From positions 1 through 16,175 of the forward strand of contig DATDYA010000054.1 of NCBI GenBank assembly GCA_035289165.1: a stretch of DNA of 16,175 nt, read 5' to 3'. A program made the translations under genes and the position numbers. Shown here piece by piece: positions 1-6,421 of this stretch. The notes beneath the pieces were generated by a model. The model was not told the DNA's origin. It did not search any database and worked only from the letters and a program-made list of their open reading frames with translations. Position 1 is the stretch's first letter. Every line of letters starts with the position of its first letter. This DNA comes from DATDYA01 sp035289165 (GTDB lineage Bacteria > Patescibacteriota > Patescibacteriia > Magasanikbacterales > GWA2-37-8).

Positions 1-4
1 ACCC

Positions 5-37
5 ATTATGCAAAAGAGCGGAGCGATTTTGCATAAC
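5..37. repeat. ORF-less cassette-like palindrome sharing ends with the csaA cassette
   Basis: A perfect 10-bp inverted repeat (TTATGCAAAA at 6-15, TTTTGCATAA at 27-36) has an 11-nt loop. The right half, GAGCGATTTTGCATAAC (21-37), matches 14 of 17 bases of 10088-10104, the 3' end of the csaA unit, and 15 of 17 of the reverse complement of 9720-9736, its 5' end. All differences are transitions. The left half starts ATTATGCAAAA, like ATTGTGCAAAA at 9720-9730. So 5-37 looks like the two ends of such a unit joined with almost nothing between. That reading is inference; the repeats are seen directly. Confidence 0.6.
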
Positions 38-39
38 TA

Positions 40-65
40 CTTTTATCCCAACTAGTGGATAAAAG
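40..65. repeat. Perfect 9-bp stem-loop
   Basis: CTTTTATCC (40-48) and GGATAAAAG (57-65) are perfect inverted repeats around an 8-nt loop. They begin two bases after the GCATAAC box at 31-37, roughly where the inner stem of an attC-like site would lie. No T-run follows, so it is not a good terminator. I could not place a convincing right-hand box, so its membership in such a site is uncertain. Confidence 0.5.
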
Positions 66-99
66 GGCTAAGGTATGGTAAAATATTTTAGAAATTAGG

Positions 100-123
100 G
101 TTATATCCCCATGGGGTATAAAC
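100..123. repeat. Loop-less palindrome CCCCATGGGG with A/T arms
   Basis: CCCCATGGGG (107-116) is a perfect palindrome, extended by TTATA (101-105) and TATAA (117-121) after one bulged T at 106. Together with GTTATAT at 100-106 it could be a right-hand box of a cassette site, or an operator. It lies downstream of clpB and in front of no gene in this window. The rest of 66-164 shows nothing recognisable beyond A/T-rich sequence. Confidence 0.4.
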
Positions 124-164
124 TAAGTAAATAATAGCAAATAACTTTAAGAAGAGCAATGATT

Positions 165-191
165 AAAAAGACCACCTTGCGGCGGCCTTTT
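165..191 (-). terminator. Intrinsic terminator of clpB
   Basis: On the minus strand, just after the clpB stop, GGCCGCC and GGTGGTC form a 7-bp stem with G-U pairs around GCAA. The stem is flanked by AAAA and followed by a run of five T. Position, stem and T-run fit a rho-independent terminator. Confidence 0.75.
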
Positions 192-195
192 GTAT

Positions 196-2835
196 TTACT
201 TAAGTACTATTTTATTCTTTTCTACATCCACCTTTACTTCTTGCCCGTCAGCTATTTTTCCTTCAATGATCTGTAAGGCCAGATTATCTAGAAGTTCGGT
301 CTGAATGACGCGCTTTAAGGGGCGGGCACCATAGTCGGGATTAAAACCTTGTTTAGTAAGATAAACCTTGGCTTCCGCTGACACGCTTAACGTAATCTTT
401 TTTTCTTGTAGTCGATCCATGACTTGTTTTAACTGTAGATCAACAATGTGTTCAATTTCTTTTTCACCTAAGGCATGGAAAATGATCGTTTCATCTACGC
501 GGTTTAAGAACTCTGGTTTGAAGTTTTGTTTAAGGAGTTCAGTAATTTTTTCTTTAATATTCTTTTCACTGGCCGCTTTTGTTTTATTTTTTCCCGCTTC
601 AAAACCCAAGCCACCACGCCGGTTGATATCCAGAATCATCTGGCTACCAATATTACTCGTCATGATAATCACACTGTTTTTGAAGTTCACAATCCGTCCT
701 TTGGCGTCAGTCAGCCGGCCGTCATCTAAAATTTGTAGTAAAACATTGAAAACATCCGGATGGGCTTTTTCAATTTCGTCGAACAAAATTACCGCATACG
801 GGCGACGACGTACTATCTCGGTCAGCTGGCCGCCTTCTTCGTAGCCAACATAACCAGGCGGTGAACCAATAATCTTAGCCGTACTATGTTTTTCCATGTA
901 TTCACTCATGTCGATGCGAACCAATGCTTCTTCGGTGTCAAACATGAATTCGGCCAAAGCTTTGGCTAGTTCGGTTTTACCGACGCCAGTTGGTCCTAGG
1001 AAAATGAAGGAGCCAATTGGCCGATTAGGTTCGGAAACTCCCGCGCGGGAGCGACGGATAGCGTTCGAAACTGCGGTAATCGCTTCTTCTTGGCCAACAA
1101 CACGTTCCATGAGAACTTCTTCCATCTTGGCGAGCTTCATGGTTTCACTTTGTAGCATGCGGGCAACGGGAATACCAGTCCAACGGGCGACGACGCCGGC
1201 AATATCTTCTTCAGATACTTCTTCTTTCAAAATCCCATGTGATCTTTGCATTTCACTAAGCTTTTTTTCGTCTTGCCTAATTTCACCTTCTAAGTAGGGG
1301 ATTTTGCCGTAGCGAATCTCGGCGACTTTTTGTAAATCACCACGTCGCTCTTCGATTTCGGCTTGTTGTTTCAATTTATCTATCTCACGTTTATGACCGT
1401 GAATACGGCTAATGATTTCTTTTTCGTTAGTCCATTGAGCTTCCAGTTCAGCACTGGATTCTTTGACGTTGGCTAAATCTTTTTCAAGTTTTTCTAGTCG
1501 TTCTTTGGATTCCGGATCCTTTTCTTTTTTTAAGGCGCGCTTTTCAATTTCCCACTTGATCATTTGCCGTTTCATCTTGTCCAATTCCTCCGGCATGGAG
1601 TTAATTTCCAACCGTAAAGCCGAAGCGGCTTCATCCATGAGGTCGATGGCTTTATCTGGCAAGAAGCGGTCGGTCAGATAGCGGTCAGATAGTTTAACCG
1701 CGGCGATGATCGCGGCGTCCGTAATCCGGACGCCGTGATGGACCTCATACTTTTCTTTAATACCACGGAGGATAGCGATGGCATCGTCAATATTTGGCTC
1801 TTTGACCATGACGGGTTGGAAGCGACGTTCGAGAGCGGCGTCCTTTTCAATGTATTTTTGGTATTCTTTGAGAGTAGTCGCACCAATGGCGCGGAGTTCA
1901 CCACGCGCGAGCATTGGTTTTAACATGTTCGAAGCGTCAACTGAACCTTCGGACGCACCCGCACCAACGATGGTGTGTAGTTCGTCGATAAAAAGAATAA
2001 AGCGGCCTTTGCCAGCATTAATTTCTTTTAAGACAGCTTTCAGTCTTTCTTCAAATTCACCGCGGAATTTGGTACCGGCTAAAAGGGCACCAATGTCTAG
2101 GGCGATTATTTCTTTGTTTAATAATGAATCTGGGACGTCCCCGTTCACAATGCGTTGGGCCAACCCTTCGGCAATCGCCGTTTTACCAGTGCCTGGTTCA
2201 CCGATAAGAACAGGATTATTTTTTGTCCGACGAGACAGGATTTGCATGAGGCGACGGATTTCATCATCTCGGCCGATGACTGGATCAATTTTTTCCTTAC
2301 GGGCGAGTTCAGTTAAATTTTTACCATATTTTTCTAAAGAGTTGTATTTGCTTTCTGGTTCTGGGGAATCCACGCGTTGGTTGCCGCGGATTTCCGCCAA
2401 GGCTTCGAGCGCGACATCGTAATCCACGTCATACTTATTCAAAATGTCGCTAACGGGATTTTTGTTTTGTAAAAAAGCTAAGAATAAATGTTCGAGGCTG
2501 ATAAACTCATCATTCATGTGTTCGGCTTCGGTCGTCGCCATTTGGAAAATGAAAAGCATGGCTTGGCCTAACATGATCTGACCGGTTAGGGGATTGGTTG
2601 TAATGGTCTGACCTTGTTTAGGCAAGCGATCGATTAAAGATTGGATATCCGCTTTGAGTGAAATAACATTGACGTTTAGTTTCAGCAGGATTGACAACAC
2701 CAAACTATCCTCGTCCTCTAAAAAAGCAAAGAAAAGATGGGGCGGTTCGACTTGGCCCTGGCCATTTTGCATGGCGATTTTAGCCGCGTATTGCAGAGCC
2801 TCTTGGGATTTATTGGTAAAGTTTTGGGGGATCAT
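196..2835 (-). CDS. clpB: ATP-dependent disaggregase ClpB (Hsp100)
   Basis: ClpB is a cytosolic hexameric AAA+ disaggregase that threads aggregated protein through its pore, normally together with DnaK/DnaJ/GrpE. The 879-aa product has the full layout. The Clp N-terminal double repeat covers about 1-150. AAA1 has Walker A GEPGTGKT at 212-219 and Walker B around IDELH at 283-287. A charged coiled-coil M domain covers about 405-535. AAA2 has Walker A GPTGVGKT at 614-621 and Walker B VILFDEIEK at 682-690, followed by a D2-small domain. The M domain separates it from ClpA and ClpC, and the length is normal for ClpB. The ATG at 2833-2835 places the N-terminus at the family start; no Shine-Dalgarno sequence precedes it. 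It has its own promoter with a CIRCE operator, so HrcA control is very likely. It diverges from thpR. Confidence 0.97.
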   Translation of the reverse strand: MIPQNFTNKSQEALQYAAKIAMQNGQGQVEPPHLFFAFLEDEDSLVLSILLKLNVNVISLKADIQSLIDRLPKQGQTITTNPLTGQIMLGQAMLFIFQMATTEAEHMNDEFISLEHLFLAFLQNKNPVSDILNKYDVDYDVALEALAEIRGNQRVDSPEPESKYNSLEKYGKNLTELARKEKIDPVIGRDDEIRRLMQILSRRTKNNPVLIGEPGTGKTAIAEGLAQRIVNGDVPDSLLNKEIIALDIGALLAGTKFRGEFEERLKAVLKEINAGKGRFILFIDELHTIVGAGASEGSVDASNMLKPMLARGELRAIGATTLKEYQKYIEKDAALERRFQPVMVKEPNIDDAIAILRGIKEKYEVHHGVRITDAAIIAAVKLSDRYLTDRFLPDKAIDLMDEAASALRLEINSMPEELDKMKRQMIKWEIEKRALKKEKDPESKERLEKLEKDLANVKESSAELEAQWTNEKEIISRIHGHKREIDKLKQQAEIEERRGDLQKVAEIRYGKIPYLEGEIRQDEKKLSEMQRSHGILKEEVSEEDIAGVVARWTGIPVARMLQSETMKLAKMEEVLMERVVGQEEAITAVSNAIRRSRAGVSEPNRPIGSFIFLGPTGVGKTELAKALAEFMFDTEEALVRIDMSEYMEKHSTAKIIGSPPGYVGYEEGGQLTEIVRRRPYAVILFDEIEKAHPDVFNVLLQILDDGRLTDAKGRIVNFKNSVIIMTSNIGSQMILDINRRGGLGFEAGKNKTKAASEKNIKEKITELLKQNFKPEFLNRVDETIIFHALGEKEIEHIVDLQLKQVMDRLQEKKITLSVSAEAKVYLTKQGFNPDYGARPLKRVIQTELLDNLALQIIEGKIADGQEVKVDVEKNKIVLK

Positions 2836-2872
2836 AGTGTGTATTATGTGGTAAAACTCGTTCCGAAGTGTG

Positions 2873-2899
2873 TTAGCACTCTAAGGTTGAGAGTGATAA
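2873..2899. promoter_or_regulatory. CIRCE operator (HrcA binding site)
   Basis: TTAGCACTC (2873-2881), a 9-nt spacer, then GAGTGATAA (2891-2899) matches the CIRCE consensus TTAGCACTC-N9-GAGTGCTAA at 17 of 18 arm positions. It lies directly downstream of the clpB -10 on the minus strand, where bound HrcA would block transcription. HrcA itself is not encoded here. Confidence 0.92.
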
Positions 2900-2900
2900 T

Positions 2901-2928
2901 ACTTTAACATAACCAAACGGTTTGTCAA
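2901..2928 (-). promoter_or_regulatory. clpB promoter
   Basis: On the minus strand a consensus -35 TTGACA (2923-2928) is followed after 16 bp by TAAAGT (2901-2906), a 4-of-6 match to the -10. The CIRCE operator begins 2 bp further downstream. A perfect -35 fits a housekeeping-sigma promoter controlled by HrcA rather than an alternative heat-shock sigma factor. Confidence 0.7.
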
Positions 2929-2933
2929 GAGTG

Positions 2934-2942
2934 TGGTATAAT
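2934..2942 (+). promoter_or_regulatory. Extended -10 promoter of thpR
   Basis: TGGTATAAT has a consensus TATAAT at 2937-2942 with the extended -10 TG one base upstream. No good -35 is present 16-18 bp away. The same string, GTGTGGTATAAT, recurs at 12870-12881. The predicted leader to the ATG at 2975 is about 25 nt. It lies back to back with the clpB promoter. Confidence 0.65.
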
Positions 2943-2974
2943 CTCCTTAACTGATTATATTATAGCACAAATTT

Positions 2975-3529
2975 ATGCGTTTATTTATTGCTTTTCCGCT
3001 TCCGCCAGTGATTTCGACCGAGGTCGAACGTATCCAAAGAGAGATTCAAAGATTTAATCCTCGAGCACTCGTGCGTTGGACCGATCCTTCGGTCTGGCAT
3101 GTGACGCTTCTCTTCTTGGGTGAAGTGGAAGAGGGGAGCGTGTCGGTAATCAAAGAGGCGATTGACGAAAGCCTAAAAGGGGAGTTGGCTCCCTTAGTCG
3201 CTTTGAATGGTTTTGTTGGGTTTCCTAATTTACTTCAGCCACAGGTGGTTGGTTTAAGTCTTAAAGATATCACTGGGCGGGCATGGGTAATACAATCTAA
3301 TGTTAAGCGACGTCTGTTAGTTAAGAAGATAATTCTCGATGAAAAAAAGTGGCAGCCTCACATCACTTTACTTCGGGTTAAAGATAGAATCTCTAATTTA
3401 AAAGGGCTGGAGGAAATATCTATACCAGAATTGAGTTTTACTTTTAACCAGCTGGTGCTTTACCGGAGCTCTTTAACCGCCAATGGTCCGGTTTACCAGG
3501 AGATCGTGACATATTCTTTGGGTCAGTAA
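2975..3529 (+). CDS. thpR: RNA 2',3'-cyclic phosphodiesterase (2'-5' RNA ligase family)
   Basis: The 184-aa protein belongs to the 2H phosphoesterase superfamily. It starts with the typical MRLFIAFPLP strand and carries both catalytic HxTx motifs: HVTL (H42, T44) within WHVTLLFLG, and HITL (H129, T131) within WQPHITLL. Known members hydrolyse 2',3'-cyclic phosphate RNA ends to 2'-phosphates and can reversibly join tRNA halves through 2'-5' bonds in vitro. The physiological substrate is generally unsettled. Length and motif spacing are normal, and it should be cytosolic. The ATG has no Shine-Dalgarno sequence but follows an extended -10 promoter at a short distance. It is transcribed divergently from clpB, and the next gene has its own promoter, so it is probably monocistronic. 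Confidence 0.93.
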   Translation: MRLFIAFPLPPVISTEVERIQREIQRFNPRALVRWTDPSVWHVTLLFLGEVEEGSVSVIKEAIDESLKGELAPLVALNGFVGFPNLLQPQVVGLSLKDITGRAWVIQSNVKRRLLVKKIILDEKKWQPHITLLRVKDRISNLKGLEEISIPELSFTFNQLVLYRSSLTANGPVYQEIVTYSLGQ

Positions 3530-3549
3530 AGTTTCCAGGTGCTTTTCGT

Positions 3550-3578
3550 TTGACTTGGTTAGTATGAATTGTTAAGAT
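3550..3578 (+). promoter_or_regulatory. Promoter of the peroxiredoxin gene
   Basis: TTGACT (3550-3555), a 17-bp spacer and TAAGAT (3573-3578) give a normal sigma-70-type promoter in the gap between thpR and the peroxiredoxin. The predicted leader is about 27 nt. A TATAAT at 3603-3608 is too close to the ATG to serve as the main -10. Confidence 0.65.
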
Positions 3579-3611
3579 AAAGATGTAGTAGCGTTAGGTA
3601 ATTATAATCAT

Positions 3612-4055
3612 ATGTTAAATACTACTTTAAGCGCGCCGGAATTTACACTTCTTGACCAGAACGGCGATGCCCAAAAATTAAGTGATTACCGTGGTCGTTG
3701 GGTACTGTTGTACTTTTATCCCAAGGATAATACGCCAGGTTGTACCACCGAAGCCTGCAGTTTTCGTGATCATTTCGCCGATTACTTTGCGCGGGGGATC
3801 CAAGTGGTTGGTGTTAGTCCGGATACCGTCGATAGCCACAAACTATTTGCTGGCCAGAACAAGTTGAATTTTCCGATTTTAGCGGATGAAAACAAGGATG
3901 TTTTTAGATTGTACGAAGCCCTAAAAGATGGAAAGCCGAAGCGCGTTAGTTATCTCATTAATCCGGCGGGATTAATTGAGAAGGTCTATAATGAAGTAGA
4001 CCCACGGGCTCATGCCAAGGAAATATTACAGGAGTTTAATTCGGTTAAGGTTTAG
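3612..4055 (+). CDS. bcp: Thioredoxin-dependent peroxiredoxin, Bcp/PrxQ type
   Basis: This 147-aa thioredoxin-fold peroxidase reduces H2O2 and organic hydroperoxides in the cytosol, using thioredoxin or a similar donor. The active site PGCTTEAC carries the peroxidatic cysteine C44 and, five residues on, C49. That spacing is typical of PrxQ/Bcp enzymes that form an intramolecular disulfide. The flanking YFYPKDNTPGC and the later GVSPD and FPILAD segments are family-typical, and the length is normal. The start fits the family N-terminus, with SAPEFTLLDQNG following at once. It has its own promoter and is closed by an intrinsic terminator at 4093-4119, so it is a single-gene unit. Confidence 0.95.
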   Translation: MLNTTLSAPEFTLLDQNGDAQKLSDYRGRWVLLYFYPKDNTPGCTTEACSFRDHFADYFARGIQVVGVSPDTVDSHKLFAGQNKLNFPILADENKDVFRLYEALKDGKPKRVSYLINPAGLIEKVYNEVDPRAHAKEILQEFNSVKV

Positions 4056-4092
4056 GATTTTTTCGGGAGTGGCGGAGTCAAGGCTAATTTTT

Positions 4093-4119
4093 AAAACAGG
4101 CTATCGAGGCCTGTTTTTT
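4093..4119 (+). terminator. Intrinsic terminator of bcp
   Basis: AAAACAGGC (4093-4101) pairs with GCCTGTTTT (4109-4117) around a 7-nt loop, and the stem runs into a series of T. Confidence 0.85.
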
Positions 4120-4123
4120 AGTT

Positions 4124-4149
4124 TTGTCAAGTCCGTCTGGACTTGACAA
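4124..4149. repeat. Perfect 11-bp hairpin with tetraloop
   Basis: TTGTCAAGTCC (4124-4134) and GGACTTGACAA (4139-4149) pair perfectly around GTCT. It lies five bases after the bcp terminator and has no T-run, so it is a separate element: an interspersed palindromic repeat or a transcript 3'-end stabiliser. Only one copy was seen in this window. Confidence 0.6.
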
Positions 4150-4200
4150 GCGAGGCTTGAGATGCGACAGTAAAAGTGTACCAAACTAGTATGAATACGT

Positions 4201-4327
4201 ATTTAAGCATAGAGGGGAACTCTTTAAAGTTAAGGATTTATCTGTGTGCTTAAATATTGGCCACAATAGCCCGCTTAAACCGGGCACTGGTCGATATTGC
4301 CGGTCAATATTTACACTTAAAAGCACA
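4201..4327 (+). other. Self-complementary leader upstream of the KGG gene (candidate structured RNA)
   Basis: The main fold has four stacked helices. TGTGCTT (4245-4251) pairs with AAGCACA (4321-4327). AAATATTGGCC (4252-4262) pairs with GGTCAATATTT (4302-4312) with one G-U. CAATA (4264-4268) pairs with TATTG (4295-4299). GCCCG (4269-4273) pairs with CGGGC (4281-4285). An alternative helix pairs ATTTAAGCA (4201-4209) with TGCTTAAAT (4247-4255), which excludes the first helix. The element ends 24 nt before the KGG start codon. I do not recognise a known riboswitch class. It could be a cis-regulatory leader, a small RNA or a miniature palindromic element. The rest of the gap (4056-4351) holds the terminator and hairpin listed separately. 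Confidence 0.5.
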
Positions 4328-4351
4328 TAAATAATAACGCTACTTACAAAT

Positions 4352-4687
4352 ATGGCAAATAATACATCTAATCGTGGCTTCGCTTCAATGGATCCAAATA
4401 AGCAAAGAAGTATCGCGAGTAAAGGCGGACAAGCGTCGGCGGGCGGGAATACTTCTAACCGAGGTTTTGCGTCAATGGACCCAGATAAACAGCGAAGAAT
4501 CGCGAGTAAGGGTGGGAAGGCGGCTCAATCCAGTGGTCATGCCCATCAATTGTCGGATGCCGATCGTAGCCGTGGCGGTAAAATGAGCCCAGCTAATTTT
4601 GCTAATCGTCCAAAAGAAGAAGTCCAAGCCATTGGCCGTAAAGGCGGGAAGGCTTCGGGCGGTACCCGTCGGGGTAATAACTATTAG
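4352..4687 (+). CDS. KGG-repeat (stress-induced acidophilic repeat) protein
   Basis: This small, hydrophilic, Gly/Lys/Ser-rich protein of 111 aa resembles general stress proteins with the KGG motif (GsiB and con-10 style). Such proteins are soluble, probably disordered and linked to desiccation or general stress; no enzymatic activity is known. Two near-identical 23-residue units, 4-26 and 33-55, read NTSNRGFASMDPxKQRxIASKGG. They are followed by a shorter SRGGKMSPANF segment and a final AIGRKGGKASGG repeat. The two units differ at many synonymous sites, so the duplication is old and the protein sequence is selected. No Shine-Dalgarno sequence precedes the ATG. The unusual leader upstream suggests post-transcriptional control, which is inference. 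A hairpin lies just downstream. Confidence 0.85.
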   Translation: MANNTSNRGFASMDPNKQRSIASKGGQASAGGNTSNRGFASMDPDKQRRIASKGGKAAQSSGHAHQLSDADRSRGGKMSPANFANRPKEEVQAIGRKGGKASGGTRRGNNY

Positions 4688-4707
4688 TGCTTATGACGAT
4701 CCTAAAG

Positions 4708-4757
4708 TACCGCAGGCGACAATACTACTAAAATAAAGAAATCTCTCGTCTGCGGTA
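4708..4757. terminator. Stem-loop after the KGG gene, weak terminator
   Basis: TACCGCAGGCGA (4708-4719) pairs with TCGTCTGCGGTA (4746-4757) over 12 bp with one G-U, around a 26-nt A-rich loop. Only a weak pyrimidine/T tract follows. It may be a leaky terminator or a stabilising 3' structure. I see no strong promoter between it and the next gene, so read-through is plausible. Confidence 0.45.
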
Positions 4758-4820
4758 TTCCCTTATTATTAATTCTTAAACTTTTTATCTCTCAAACCAA
4801 AGAAAGGTGGTGAAAAATAT

Positions 4821-5090
4821 ATGGATTTATTAACAATGTTAATCGTCGGTTTAATCGCTGGCTGGCTCGCTAGTTTAATTATGCAAGGACGAGGGCTCGG
4901 GATTGTCGGAGATATTGTGGTTGGTATTATTGGCGCTTTAATTGGTGGATATTTACTGGGTTTAGTCGGGGTATTTCCGGAAACTATCTTGGGCACAATT
5001 GCGGCGGCGGTAATTGGCGCGGTGATTCTGTTGTTCTTGGTGGGGTTGGTTAAACGAGAAGGTCGAACCGGCATGCGTGGGCCGATATAA
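4821..5090 (+). CDS. GlsB/YeaQ/YmgE-family stress membrane protein
   Basis: An 89-aa, very hydrophobic, glycine-rich protein with three predicted membrane helices (about 4-21, 29-50 and 56-77) and a short basic tail. The core GRGLGIVGDIVVGIIGA with an upstream IAGWLASLIM is the signature of the family called GlsB/YeaQ/YmgE or 'transglycosylase-associated'. Its molecular function is not established; members are induced by general, acid or cell-wall stress. It is the only gene here with an obvious Shine-Dalgarno sequence, AAGGTGG at 4804-4810, 10 nt before the ATG, which supports this start. It is closed by a GC-rich terminator. Pairing with the KGG gene suggests a shared stress role. Confidence 0.92.
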   Translation: MDLLTMLIVGLIAGWLASLIMQGRGLGIVGDIVVGIIGALIGGYLLGLVGVFPETILGTIAAAVIGAVILLFLVGLVKREGRTGMRGPI

Positions 5091-5119
5091 TTTTTGGTTT
5101 TTCAGACCGGCGACAATTT

Positions 5120-5149
5120 CCCCGCGCCCCAATGGGCGGGGGATTTTTT
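5120..5149 (+). terminator. Intrinsic terminator after the GlsB-type gene
   Basis: CCCC and GCCC arms (5120-5129, with a GC bulge) pair with GGGC and GGGG (5134-5141), followed by six T at 5144-5149. Confidence 0.88.
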
Positions 5150-5151
5150 AT

Positions 5152-5181
5152 TTGACGATCAGGCGAAAGACTGGCTACAAT
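5152..5181 (+). promoter_or_regulatory. Promoter of the yceI-family gene
   Basis: TTGACG (5152-5157), an 18-bp spacer and TACAAT (5176-5181) make a good sigma-70-type promoter. Transcription should start about 7 nt downstream, inside the palindrome at 5182-5208. Confidence 0.75.
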
Positions 5182-5208
5182 AAATACATACCCTTAAAGT
5201 ATGTATTT
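5182..5208. promoter_or_regulatory. Palindromic operator candidate at the yceI start site
   Basis: AAATACATAC (5182-5191) and GTATGTATTT (5199-5208) are perfect 10-bp inverted repeats with a 7-nt spacer. They abut the -10 and cover the predicted start site. This is the right place for a repressor operator; the A/T-rich stem could also form a 5' hairpin in the mRNA just before the ATG at 5214. No cognate regulator is evident. Confidence 0.6.
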
Positions 5209-5213
5209 GTTCT

Positions 5214-5762
5214 ATGCCCAAGATTTACCAGATCATTCCAGAATTAAGCGAAATCCGCTGGACAGGTAGTTGGCTCATGGGCGGGTCCCATTCTGGTACG
5301 GTCGTTATTAGGAGCGGCCAGGTTTTGGAAGATAACAATGAGTTAAGCGGGGGGCAAGTGGTGGTAGACATGACGACGATTCTGAACACAGATATCCGAG
5401 ATGAGGGTCGGCGAAAACGCTTAGAAAATCATCTACATTCGCGAGATTTTTTTGACACTCGTGAATATCCGCTCGGGGAATTGTTTATCTTTACCGTTGA
5501 GAAATTAGCTGAATTGCATCGTTACAAGTTTATCGGAGATTTAAGGATTAAAGATGTGACCCACCCAGTGGAATTTGAAGGCTATGCTCTGAAAGCCAAA
5601 CGGTCGGATGAATACCATGCCAAGGCAACTTTAGTCCTTGATCGAACCAAGTGGGATGTCCGCTATGGCTCATTAAAGTTTTATCTTAACCTTGGTGATC
5701 GGGTCGTTAAAGATGAGTTTGAATTAACGGTGGATATTGTCGCGCGAGCTGGTGACGATTAA
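5214..5762 (+). CDS. yceI: YceI-family lipid-binding-like protein
   Basis: This 182-aa protein has the YceI lipocalin-like beta-barrel pattern. It begins YQIIPELSEIRWTGSW and ends LNLGDRVVKDEFELTVDI. Between these are the family segments LENHLHSRDFFDTREYP and FIGDLRIKDVTHPVEFE. YceI proteins bind isoprenoid-like amphiphiles, and in some species they respond to pH, osmotic or other stress. Unlike E. coli YceI, this one has no signal peptide: the barrel starts within five residues of Met. A cytosolic location is therefore expected, as in other signal-less members. Length is normal. It has its own promoter and an operator-like palindrome, and it converges on the next gene with a 4-bp gap and no visible terminator between them. 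The gene symbol reflects family only. Confidence 0.88.
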   Translation: MPKIYQIIPELSEIRWTGSWLMGGSHSGTVVIRSGQVLEDNNELSGGQVVVDMTTILNTDIRDEGRRKRLENHLHSRDFFDTREYPLGELFIFTVEKLAELHRYKFIGDLRIKDVTHPVEFEGYALKAKRSDEYHAKATLVLDRTKWDVRYGSLKFYLNLGDRVVKDEFELTVDIVARAGDD

Positions 5763-5766
5763 TTAT

Positions 5767-6375
5767 TTAATAGACACTCGTCCGGTCATCAATAGATAAT
5801 TCGTCATGGGGCAACATTTGCCGGTCGTTAGTCATGGGAACACTCTGTTGGTTTAAGAATGGTAAGCGACTGTCGTCAATAAAGAATTCTGGGTAAGCGT
5901 TAATTTCAACCTCCAACATTAATGGTTCGTTGTTAAGCCTGACTGGAGTATCGGCCCCGGTTGGTTCAAAGACTTTCGTTTGTCCACGGTCATAATGCAA
6001 CATTAAAACCGCGCTATTATCCATCCAGCTGGTTTTTTCTAATTGGAATACTGTCGATTGTCCGTCGTCATGTAACCCCACGTAACCTAGTATCTGGCCT
6101 TCGCTACCATCGCTCGTGTGTTCGTGGGCGACCAACCAAACATTGTCGTCGAGGTTTTTAATAGTTTCCATCCACTGATCCAGGCTGTTTTCATTGGCCA
6201 GGTTCGGAAGAGAGAGAATAATTTCGAGATTGGGTTCAATAATTATTTTATTGCCGTTTTCGTGGGCCGAGACGGTCGCGAGACCCCAGTGGGGTAGGCG
6301 ATTGTAGCCAAAGCCAGTTAAGGCGATAGCGACAATGGCGAATAGGCCAAAGTATTTAAGATAAGGTATTTTCAT
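5767..6375 (-). CDS. Secreted or membrane-anchored protein with a DUF7282-like domain
   Basis: The 202-aa product starts with a basic/hydrophobic export segment (MKIPYLK, then about 8-24) and a possible cleavage site after VSA near residue 37, or remains as an anchor. The domain that follows (about 45-160) has the pattern DNVWLVAHEHTSDGSEGQIL, then GYVGLHDDGQST and a late MLHYDRGQ. It resembles the small beta-sandwich DUF7282 found in extracytoplasmic proteins of archaea and some bacteria; no biochemical function is known. The C-terminal 40 residues are polar and probably disordered. It has its own promoter at 6422-6451, diverges from padR and converges on yceI. The domain call rests on pattern memory and is moderate; export is more secure. 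Confidence 0.65.
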   Translation of the reverse strand: MKIPYLKYFGLFAIVAIALTGFGYNRLPHWGLATVSAHENGNKIIIEPNLEIILSLPNLANENSLDQWMETIKNLDDNVWLVAHEHTSDGSEGQILGYVGLHDDGQSTVFQLEKTSWMDNSAVLMLHYDRGQTKVFEPTGADTPVRLNNEPLMLEVEINAYPEFFIDDSRLPFLNQQSVPMTNDRQMLPHDELSIDDRTSVY

Positions 6376-6421
6376 AGTTTTAAAGATTAAATGAATTAAT
6401 GACTTAATCTCTTATATCTTA

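Noticed and set aside
368..2422. Several plus-strand open frames over clpB (for example 368-844, 896-1297, 1778-2422)
   Set aside because: They lie antisense to an intact, fully motif-supported clpB, have no recognisable protein pattern, promoter or start context, and are frame shadows.
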